The translations under genes were made by a program, and so were the position numbers. A stretch of 5,466 bases of DNA from positions 7,310 through 12,775 of the forward strand of contig DNNJ01000119.1 in assembly GCA_003487955.1 (NCBI GenBank). Direction: 5' to 3'. Positions 1 through 5,466 of the stretch are shown here, piece by piece (the first letter of the stretch is position 1; the number at the start of each line of letters is the position of its first letter). The DNA comes from Clostridiales bacterium (GTDB lineage Bacteria > Bacillota > Clostridia > Tissierellales > Sedimentibacteraceae). Under the pieces are notes generated by a model. The model was given only the letters and a program-made list of their open reading frames with translations, was not told where the DNA came from and did no database searches.

Positions 1-7
1 AACATAT

Positions 8-24
8 GGGGTTAGGGCATCTTT
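8..24 (-). repeat. 17-base word, inverted copy of the one at 5445-5461
   Basis: Read on the minus strand, this stretch is AAAGATGCCCTAACCCC, identical to plus-strand bases 5445-5461. It covers the last three sense codons and the stop codon of the oxidoreductase gene, so the gene ends inside the repeated word. Identity stops abruptly on both sides. A 17-base match with seven or more C residues is not expected by chance in 5.5 kb of AT-rich DNA. I infer a dispersed intergenic repeat or a hairpin arm; only the window edge is visible, so the full element cannot be defined. Confidence 0.55.
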
Positions 25-1538
25 ATTTTAATTTTATCAATTGGAAGCACAGCAGGGCCTTCCAAAATGTTTCCTTTTATGTCAAACCGAGAACCGTGAC
101 AAGGACAATCCCATGATTTCTCCGCTTCATTAAATGAAAGTGCGCATTTTAAGTGTGAGCAAACAGGGTTAATACAAAAATATTCTCCTGCTTCATTCTT
201 ATATACCCCAACCTTTTTACCGTCATATTCAACTATTTTCCCTTCTCCGGGCTTAACATCCGAAAATCCTTCCAAATCAGCTGCTAATCTGTTTAAAAAT
301 CCTAAGGCAATACTCTTTACCGAAGACACGAATTCTTTTGATGATTGAACAGGAGTAAATCTCGAAGGATTAAAAACACCCGAATAATCATCCTCAATGC
401 AAAGTATTTTGTTTTTTAAAATTAGTGCAGATGCTGCAGAATGAGACATTCCCCATTTTTTAAATCCGGTCGCTACATATAAATTATCTATGCTGTCTGT
501 ATATCTTCCTATGAATGGAATCTTATCGTAGGTCATGCAGTCCTGAGTAGACCATTTTGAAACTATTTCCGGATTTTTAAAACTGCTTTTTAAAAATCTT
601 TCCAATTCATTATATGATTCATTTTCATCATCTTTTTCACCGGAGCGATGATTGCCTCCTGCTAAAATCAGAAGAGCTTCCTTGTCCGAAAACTGGTATC
701 TCATTGAATGAACAGGGTCATTAATGTTAATATACATTCCTTCGAAGGGCTGTTCATTAGTTCTTGCAGCAATTACATATGCCTTCTCCTGATAAAGCCT
801 TAAAAAGTAAAGACCAAAGCTGTTGTCAAAGGGATAATGGGATGCAGCAATTACCTTATCCGCATGAATTGTCCCCCTTTCCGTTTCTACATCTACATGC
901 TCGTCGTGAGGCGTAATGTTTAATGCTCTGACATTTTCATATATTTGACAATTGCTGTCAATTAAAATATTGTAAAGATTATATAAATATTTTAAAGGAT
1001 TGAACTGACCTTGAGCTTTTACACCTATTGCTCCGTAAGCTTTATTTGGAAGCGGAACCGTATCAGTATAAAATCCGTCTATACCCAATTTTTCATAGGC
1101 TTTTAATTCTTTTTTTAAATCATCAACTTCATCCATTGAGGGTGCGTAAACATATGCGGTCTGTTCTTTGTAGTCACATTGAATGTTGTTTTCGTTAATA
1201 ATTTTTTTAATTAATTTTATTCCTTCTTCATTGGCTTTTAAATATTGTTTTGCTTCTTCCAAACTAAAATTGTTTATTAAATTGTCATAAATCAAGTCAT
1301 GCTGTATCGTAATTTTTGCTGTAGTGTAGCCTGTTACACCATATCCCGAATTTGTGGCTTCAATAACGCCTATGTTAAACCCGCAGTCCTTTAACAAATA
1401 TGCGGTAGTCAGCCCCGTAATTCCGGCTCCTATTATTAAAATATCGAATTTTTTGTTTTTTAAATCAACATTTTTTGTAGTTTTATTTTTTATACTTTCA
1501 GCTGTATCATGCCAATATGAATGCCTCGGATATTCCAT
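12..1538 (-). CDS. FAD-dependent oxidoreductase with C-terminal Rieske [2Fe-2S] domain
   Basis: A 508-residue predicted cytosolic flavoprotein of the D-amino-acid-oxidase (DAO) superfamily fused to a Rieske domain. Residues 31-60 form the FAD-binding beta-alpha-beta unit, with GAGITG at 37-42 and an acidic residue at E60 for the ribose. A second FAD-contact region, G-F-K-K-W-G-M, lies at 358-364. The Rieske domain fills about 420-505: cluster ligands C460-x-H462 and C478-x2-H481 are separated by the usual 15 residues, and C465 and C480 are placed to form the disulfide of classical high-potential Rieske proteins. Size and architecture match what I recall of Bacillus subtilis YhfW (about 509 residues), whose substrate is unknown. 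There is no signal peptide or membrane segment. An in-frame ATG exists upstream at 1620-1622, but the start at 1536-1538 is preferred because it has a good ribosome binding site and begins the conserved protein. The gene is divergent from ileS, with no visible partner. The class is secure; the reaction is unknown. Confidence 0.93.
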   Translation of the reverse strand: MEYPRHSYWHDTAESIKNKTTKNVDLKNKKFDILIIGAGITGLTTAYLLKDCGFNIGVIEATNSGYGVTGYTTAKITIQHDLIYDNLINNFSLEEAKQYLKANEEGIKLIKKIINENNIQCDYKEQTAYVYAPSMDEVDDLKKELKAYEKLGIDGFYTDTVPLPNKAYGAIGVKAQGQFNPLKYLYNLYNILIDSNCQIYENVRALNITPHDEHVDVETERGTIHADKVIAASHYPFDNSFGLYFLRLYQEKAYVIAARTNEQPFEGMYININDPVHSMRYQFSDKEALLILAGGNHRSGEKDDENESYNELERFLKSSFKNPEIVSKWSTQDCMTYDKIPFIGRYTDSIDNLYVATGFKKWGMSHSAASALILKNKILCIEDDYSGVFNPSRFTPVQSSKEFVSSVKSIALGFLNRLAADLEGFSDVKPGEGKIVEYDGKKVGVYKNEAGEYFCINPVCSHLKCALSFNEAEKSWDCPCHGSRFDIKGNILEGPAVLPIDKIKIKMP

Positions 1539-1542
1539 AATT

Positions 1543-1550
1543 ACCTCTTT
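1543..1550 (-). promoter_or_regulatory. Ribosome binding site that fixes the oxidoreductase start
   Basis: Read on the minus strand this is AAAGAGGT, with the GAGG core ending 5 bases before the ATG at 1538-1536. It selects this start over the in-frame ATG 84 bases upstream, which would add 28 hydrophobic, AT-codon-rich residues encoded partly within the inverted repeat. Confidence 0.8.
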
Positions 1551-1594
1551 TCGAATATTTTTGTTAATATACATATAATTTTCACAGCAATTAA

Positions 1595-1785
1595 GAAAAA
1601 TAATAAAAATGTTAGCGAACATTTGCAGGGCACGACAATAATTCTTAACGAATGCAGGTTAAAAATCCGTTAAGCAGCTTGCACTGTTTGAGCGAAGCGA
1701 GTTTGCAAGCTGTAGGGTTTTTAGCCGGAATGAGTTTTAGAATTATTCGTGACCGAAACCGAGAGCGGTATTTTTATTATTTTTC
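1595..1785. repeat. Long imperfect inverted repeat (about 191 bp) between divergent promoters
   Basis: The two halves can pair over nearly their whole length. The outer arms 1595-1610 and 1770-1785 are perfectly complementary over 16 bases (AT-only apart from one G-C pair). Next, 1631-1635 pairs with 1747-1751, and 1638-1645 pairs with 1739-1746. Further in, 1657-1668 pairs with 1715-1726 (12 pairs, two of them G-U). The innermost stem is CAGCTTGCA at 1675-1683 with TGCAAGCTG at 1704-1712, closing a 20-base loop that contains GAGCGAAGCGAG. Small bulges interrupt the structure. No convincing frame or transposase lies inside, and I see no target-site duplication. It could be a MITE-like or dispersed clostridial intergenic hairpin, or a structured RNA. 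It lies upstream of both genes' starts and leaves the ileS promoter intact. Confidence 0.7.
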
Positions 1786-1829
1786 AATAATATTAGTGTT
1801 ATTGTTTCATAAATATTTCAATTTATTCC

Positions 1830-1858
1830 TTGACTTTGTTCATATTTTCATATATCAT
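1830..1858 (+). promoter_or_regulatory. Sigma-A-type promoter of the T-box/ileS transcript
   Basis: The -35 element TTGACT (1830-1835) and the -10 element TATCAT (1853-1858) are separated by exactly 17 bases, placing the transcript start near 1865-1868. That is just ahead of the first T-box helix, as expected for a leader-controlled synthetase gene. The prediction is by consensus match; the start was not mapped. Confidence 0.72.
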
Positions 1859-1865
1859 AATACAG

Positions 1866-2111
1866 AATAAAAATAATATTAAAACAGTGATTGGAACAGT
1901 AATTGCAGTAGGATTCAAAGAGATATAATTGAGTGGTGGGAGATTATAAATCTGAATGCAACGAAGATCATCCAGGAGTTTAATTTCTGAAACTGCCCTA
2001 GTAAGAAATTACGTACAAATGCGTTAAATTTTCGAGTGACATATATATTGTATATGTAATTTGGGTGGTACCGCGAAATTCGTCCCATGTCATCAGACAT
2101 GGGACTTTTTT
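1866..2111 (+). promoter_or_regulatory. T-box leader (riboswitch), isoleucine type, controlling ileS
   Basis: This transcribed leader senses the charging state of tRNA-Ile. The hallmark is GGGTGGTACCGCG at 2063-2075. Its 7-base bulge TGGTACC (2066-2072) presents UGGU to the tRNA 3' end ACCA, and so expects discriminator base A. The antiterminator would pair 2063-2065 with 2084-2086 and 2073-2075 with 2081-2083. Stem I lies at about 1891-1974 and has an AGTA element (1907-1910), an AGAGA bulge region (1919-1923), a distal TGGTGGGAG loop and a GAA element (1963-1965). Directly after these come two consecutive ATC triplets (1967-1969 and 1970-1972), both isoleucine codons. The first is followed by a purine and is the better specifier. 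A stem II pairs 1981-1988 with 2004-2011, and a stem III pairs 2039-2045 with 2051-2057. The ileS gene downstream agrees with the specifier. The exact 5' end and the base pairs at the foot of stem I are uncertain. Confidence 0.95.
2082..2111 (+). terminator. Intrinsic terminator of the T-box leader
   Basis: A perfect 10-base-pair stem (GTCCCATGTC 2082-2091 with GACATGGGAC 2096-2105) closes the tetraloop ATCA and is followed by six T residues (2106-2111). Its 5' arm overlaps the bases that pair with the T-box in the antiterminator, so the two structures exclude each other. It should stop transcription when tRNA-Ile is charged. Confidence 0.93.
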
Positions 2112-2161
2112 AATCCATGTATTTTCAAGCGATAGTGCAGAAAAAACAGCGGAAGGTCAGA

Positions 2162-2222
2162 GGCAGCGCAATCCCAATTTGCGCGACCAAAGGGAGCGAA
2201 CAAATTGGCGATGAAGCCTGCC
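2162..2222. repeat. Imperfect hairpin repeat between T-box terminator and ileS start
   Basis: The inner arms CCAATTTG (2174-2181) and CAAATTGG (2201-2208) are perfectly complementary. They close a 19-base loop that contains GAGCGAA, as does the loop of the larger repeat at 1595-1785. Outer pairs are GGCAG (2162-2166) with CTGCC (2218-2222), GC (2168-2169) with GC (2216-2217), and ATC (2171-2173) with GAT (2210-2212). No T tract follows, so it is not a terminator. It is more GC-rich than the DNA around it and is not part of the T-box fold. I infer a dispersed intergenic repeat inserted in the leader. The flanking bases 2112-2161 and 2223-2277 show no other signal. Confidence 0.6.
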
Positions 2223-2277
2223 ATTATGATAGAAGCAAAATATTAAAACAATAATAATTCAGGAAAAGTTGAAAAAT

Positions 2278-2285
2278 AGGAGGAG
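2278..2285 (+). promoter_or_regulatory. Strong ribosome binding site of ileS
   Basis: AGGAGGAG ends 3 bases before the ATG at 2289, with core GGAGG spaced 5 bases away. It supports the annotated start, which also begins the conserved N-terminal part of the family (K-D-I-S-K-A-D-Y). Confidence 0.85.
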
Positions 2286-2288
2286 AAA

Positions 2289-5200
2289 ATGAAATTATTT
2301 AAAGATATATCAAAAGCTGATTATAAAAACAATGAGCATGAAGTATCGAAATACTGGGAAGAAATAGACTTATTGGAGAAGAGCATTGAAACAAGAAAAG
2401 ACAAACCATCGTATGTTTTTTATGAAGGTCCCCCCACAGCCAACGGGAGACCGGGTATACATCACGTTATTTCAAGAACATTGAAAGACTCTGTCTGCAG
2501 ATACAAAACTATGCAAGGCTATAAGGTTAAAAGAAAGGCAGGGTGGGATACTCACGGACTTCCTGTTGAAATTGAGGTTGAAAAACAATTAGGCTTGAGT
2601 ACCAAACAGCAAATCGAAGAATACGGAATTGCGGAATTTAATAAAAAATGCCGTGAATCAGTATTCACCTATGAAGCATTATGGCGTGAAATGACTGAAC
2701 GTATGGCTTATTTAATTGACCTGGATAATCCCTATATTACCCTTGAAAATGATTATATTGAATCTGAATGGTGGATATTGGATAAAGTTTTCAAGGAAGG
2801 CTTAATATATGAAGGTCATAAAATACTTCCATACTGCCCGAGATGCGGAACAGGTCTTGCTTCTCACGAGGTAGCTCAAGGCTATGAAGAAATTAAAACC
2901 ATGAGTGCTTATGTAGCATTTAAGAAAAAGGATGCTGATGAGTATTTTCTTGCATGGACAACAACACCATGGACATTATTGTCAAATGTTTCATTAACAG
3001 TAAATCCTAATGTGGATTATGTGAAAATCAGAACAAAAGACAAAGAAGATGTGAAGGGTAAGGTTTATATTCTTGCCAAAGATTTGGCACCAAGGATTAT
3101 CAGTGAAGAATATGAAGTCCTTGAAGTTAAAAACGGCAAGGAATTGGAATTCATGGAATATGAGCAGCTCATGCCCTTTGTTGAGGTGCCGCAAGGCAAG
3201 AAATCATTCTTTGTGACACTTGCAGACTATGTGACCATTGAAGACGGTACAGGTATTGTTCATACTGCTCCTGCTTTTGGCGAAGATGATTACAACACGG
3301 GAATGCAATACGGTCTGCCAGTTTTAAATCCTGTTGATGACAGCGGAAGATTCAGAGGTACACCTTGGTCTGATATGTTTGTAATTGATGCAGACCAACC
3401 CATATTAAAATGGCTTCATGAAAACGGAGTATTGTACAAAAAAGAAATTTTTGCTCATAATTATCCGCACTGCTGGAGATGCCATACACCACTTTTGTAC
3501 TATGCAAGACCAAGCTGGTACATTCAAATGACAAAATTAAAGGACCTGCTTGTTTCAAACAACAACACCGTTAGTTGGTATCCTGATTATGTGGGAGAAA
3601 AGCGCTTTGGAAACTGGCTTGAGAATGTTAATGACTGGGCTATTTCGAGAAGCCGTTATTGGGGTACCCCTCTTCCAATTTGGAAATGTGAGTGCGGTCA
3701 TCAAGAAAGCATTGGTTCAAGAAAAGAATTAGCGGAAAAAGCAGTAGAAAAGATAGACGAAAATAAAATAGAACTGCACAGACCTTTTGTGGATGAAGTA
3801 CACATTGTTTGTCCTGAATGCGGACAGCATATGACAAGGGTAAAAGATGTTATTGACTGCTGGTTTGATTCCGGCTCAATGCCTTTTGCACAATGGCACT
3901 ATCCATTTGAAAATAAAGAAAGATTTGATGAATTATTCCCGGCTGATTTTATTAATGAAGGTATTGACCAGACCAGAGGATGGTTCTATTCATTAATTGC
4001 CGTATCAACCCTTGTTATGGGAAAGTCACCATATAAAAATGTATTGGTAAACGACTTGGTTCTTGATAAATACGGAAAGAAAATGTCAAAATCAAGAGGA
4101 AATACGGTAGAGCCCATGGAATTATTCGATAAATACGGTGTTGACGCATTGAGATGGTATCTTCTTTACGTGTCACCTGTATGGACGCCCACTCGTTTTG
4201 ACGAAGATGGATTAAAGGAAATACTGAGCAAATTTATAGGAACAATTAAAAATGTATATGCCTTCTTTGCTTTATATGCAAACACAGATTCAATCAAACC
4301 TCAGGATTTCTTTGTTGAATATAAGGATAGACCGGAACTGGACAGATGGATTGTATCAAAATATAACAACTTGGTTAAATATGTGACAGAAAGCATGGAT
4401 GTTTATGACCATAACAAATCTGTAAGAGCAATTCAGAATTTTGTTAATGATGAGCTGTCCAACTGGTACATCAGACGTTCAAGAAGAAGATTCTGGGAGA
4501 CAGAGCTTACTGAAGACAAAAAAGCGGTTTATAACACCACATATGAAATATTAGTTGGAATTTCTCAATTGATAGCTCCATTTGCTCCTTATTTGTCAGA
4601 AGAAATTTACAGGAATTTAACAGGTGAAGCATCAGTCCATTTAAGCTATTATCCAAAAGCAAATGAGGACTTAATAGATGAGAATATTGAAAAGAGAATG
4701 GATTTGGTAAAAGATATAGTCAGCTTAGGCAGAGCATCCAGAGAAAATGCTAAAATAAAGGTAAGACAGCCTATTCAAAAAATTCATATTGACGGAAAAT
4801 ACCAGGAATTAATTGATGATTTGGTTCCGTTAATCAAGGAAGAATTAAACGTTAAGGAAGTTGTTTTTGAGCATGACTTAAATGAATTTATGGATTTCTC
4901 CTTGAAACCTAACTTTAAGATTGCAGGCCCCATGCTTGGAAGCAATGTAAAGGCATTTGCCGGCCTCCTATCAAATGCAGATGCACTTGGTATAATCACA
5001 ACAGTTCAGTCAGGCGAAAAATATGAATTGGATGTTAACGGTCAAATCGTTGAGCTTGACGACCAATTGTTGGATATCAGGATATCGGCAAAGGAAGGTT
5101 ATGATGTTGCAACCGGAAACAATTTATTTACAATAATTGATACTAATCTTACGGAAGAATTGTTGAATGAGGGATATGCCCGCGAATTTATATCCAAAGT

Positions 5201-5417
5201 ACAGCAAATGAGGAAGAATAACGGATATGAGATGATGGACAGAATTAGAATATTCTACTCAAGCTCACCTGAAATTGATAAAGCTGTAAGTGATTTTGAA
5301 GATTTTATAAAAGAAGAAACACTTTCAGATTTAATTGCAGTATCAAAAGAAGAAGGTATGGAAGTTCAAAACCTGAACGGTATTGATACAGGAATGAAAT
5401 TGGAAAAAATAAATTAG
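2289..5417 (+). CDS. ileS: Isoleucyl-tRNA synthetase, type 2 (IleRS2), with swapped HIGH motif
   Basis: A complete class Ia synthetase of 1042 residues, the usual type 2 length, that charges tRNA-Ile with isoleucine in the cytosol. The split Rossmann catalytic domain begins with Y-E-G-P-P-T-A-N-G (45-53). The first signature reads G56-I-H-H59 where H-x-G-H is expected; D-T-H-G follows at 87-90. The CP1 editing domain (about 190-395) has TTTPWT at 224-229 and GTGIVHTAPAF at 320-330, then G-E-D-D, where D334 is the likely editing aspartate. Paired cysteines C183/C186 with C395/C398, and C467/C469 with C508/C511, suggest two zinc sites. The motif W-A-I-S-R-S-R-x-W-G lies at 450-459 and a canonical KMSKS at 598-602. 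The anticodon-binding helices (S-N-W-Y-I-R-R at 724-730) are followed by the type 2 C-terminal region, including R-Q-P at 826-828. The stop is TAG. Expression is governed by the T-box upstream. Confidence 0.98.
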   Translation: MKLFKDISKADYKNNEHEVSKYWEEIDLLEKSIETRKDKPSYVFYEGPPTANGRPGIHHVISRTLKDSVCRYKTMQGYKVKRKAGWDTHGLPVEIEVEKQLGLSTKQQIEEYGIAEFNKKCRESVFTYEALWREMTERMAYLIDLDNPYITLENDYIESEWWILDKVFKEGLIYEGHKILPYCPRCGTGLASHEVAQGYEEIKTMSAYVAFKKKDADEYFLAWTTTPWTLLSNVSLTVNPNVDYVKIRTKDKEDVKGKVYILAKDLAPRIISEEYEVLEVKNGKELEFMEYEQLMPFVEVPQGKKSFFVTLADYVTIEDGTGIVHTAPAFGEDDYNTGMQYGLPVLNPVDDSGRFRGTPWSDMFVIDADQPILKWLHENGVLYKKEIFAHNYPHCWRCHTPLLYYARPSWYIQMTKLKDLLVSNNNTVSWYPDYVGEKRFGNWLENVNDWAISRSRYWGTPLPIWKCECGHQESIGSRKELAEKAVEKIDENKIELHRPFVDEVHIVCPECGQHMTRVKDVIDCWFDSGSMPFAQWHYPFENKERFDELFPADFINEGIDQTRGWFYSLIAVSTLVMGKSPYKNVLVNDLVLDKYGKKMSKSRGNTVEPMELFDKYGVDALRWYLLYVSPVWTPTRFDEDGLKEILSKFIGTIKNVYAFFALYANTDSIKPQDFFVEYKDRPELDRWIVSKYNNLVKYVTESMDVYDHNKSVRAIQNFVNDELSNWYIRRSRRRFWETELTEDKKAVYNTTYEILVGISQLIAPFAPYLSEEIYRNLTGEASVHLSYYPKANEDLIDENIEKRMDLVKDIVSLGRASRENAKIKVRQPIQKIHIDGKYQELIDDLVPLIKEELNVKEVVFEHDLNEFMDFSLKPNFKIAGPMLGSNVKAFAGLLSNADALGIITTVQSGEKYELDVNGQIVELDDQLLDIRISAKEGYDVATGNNLFTIIDTNLTEELLNEGYAREFISKVQQMRKNNGYEMMDRIRIFYSSSPEIDKAVSDFEDFIKEETLSDLIAVSKEEGMEVQNLNGIDTGMKLEKIN

Positions 5418-5420
5418 TTT

Positions 5421-5461
5421 TGTCATTCTGAAGGCTTTAGCCTGAAAGATGCCCTAACCCC
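5421..5461 (+). repeat. Intergenic repeat with short hairpin, ending in the shared 17-base word
   Basis: Three bases after the ileS stop begins TGTCATTCTGA, followed by the palindrome AGGCTTTAGCCT (5432-5443), which can form only a 4-pair stem with loop TTTA, and then AAAGATGCCCTAACCCC (5445-5461). The opening resembles the widespread Firmicutes intergenic repeat that starts TGTCATTCTGA and ends GAAGAATC; that resemblance is from memory. The last 17 bases recur inverted at 8-24. No T tract follows the small stem, so I do not call it the ileS terminator, which probably lies beyond the window. Confidence 0.5.
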
Positions 5462-5466
5462 GTTTT

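Noticed and set aside
1562..1590. A possible minus-strand promoter for the oxidoreductase (TTGCTG at 1590-1585, then AT-rich -10 candidates)
   Set aside because: At 17-base spacing the -10 would be TTAACA, a poor match, and the better TATTAA sits at only 15 bases. A promoter is probably here, but I cannot place it.
1539..1622. A 28-residue N-terminal extension of the oxidoreductase from an upstream in-frame ATG
   Set aside because: The stretch is AT-rich with asparagine, isoleucine and phenylalanine codons, overlaps the arm of the inverted repeat, and has no good ribosome binding site. The internal ATG has a clear one.
1652..1870. A 72-codon plus-strand open frame
   Set aside because: It runs through the inverted repeat and into the ileS promoter, has no ribosome binding site and no recognisable protein character.
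1915..2100. A 61-codon minus-strand open frame
   Set aside because: It is antisense to the T-box leader, whose RNA structure fully explains this sequence.
2454..2465. The GIHH motif as a sequencing or frameshift error in HIGH
   Set aside because: The frame is intact on both sides, and turning HxGH into GxHH would need several separate base changes; the flanking residues are well conserved.
5424..5451. A possible intrinsic terminator after ileS
   Set aside because: The stem is only four base pairs with weak outer pairing and no T tract after it; it fits better as part of a dispersed repeat.
1..5466. The window as a 5.5-kb circular element or plasmid
   Set aside because: There is no replication, mobilisation or recombinase gene and no direct end overlap. 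Only the inverted 17-mer hints at closure, and it has simpler explanations.

Overview
The window is AT-rich and looks chromosomal, from a low-GC Gram-positive anaerobe. I infer the class Clostridia or Tissierellia. The reasons are strong AGGAGG-type ribosome binding sites, a sigma-A-type promoter, a T-box leader in front of an aminoacyl-tRNA synthetase gene, and the protein sequences. It carries two genes transcribed away from each other from a 750-bp intergenic region (1539-2288).

The left part (12-1538, minus strand) encodes a FAD-dependent oxidoreductase with a C-terminal Rieske [2Fe-2S] domain. It is complete and stops 11 bases from the window edge.

The intergenic region, read left to right, holds four things. 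First, a long imperfect inverted repeat (about 1595-1785) sits between the two divergent transcription starts. Second comes a sigma-A-type promoter (1830-1858). Third is a complete isoleucine-type T-box leader (about 1866-2111), with candidate Ile specifier codons, a stem II, a stem III, the T-box bulge and an intrinsic terminator. Fourth is a smaller hairpin repeat (2162-2222), lodged between the T-box terminator and the ileS ribosome binding site. The AT-rich spacers in between show nothing further.

The right part (2289-5417, plus strand) encodes a full-length type 2 isoleucyl-tRNA synthetase. Its most notable trait is a swapped class I signature motif: Gly-Ile-His-His replaces the usual His-x-Gly-His. 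This swap has been linked to mupirocin hyper-resistance in a type 2 IleRS. KMSKS, the editing domain and both four-cysteine clusters are intact.

The promoter, T-box and ileS form one regulatory unit: uncharged tRNA-Ile should stabilise the antiterminator and let transcription continue into ileS. I see no functional link between ileS and the oxidoreductase. Both window ends carry the same 17-base word in opposite orientation, just beyond or across each gene's stop codon. This points to a dispersed repeat or shared hairpin arm, and may explain why the sequence ends where it does. I found no mobile element with its own gene, no CRISPR array, no tRNA and no rRNA.
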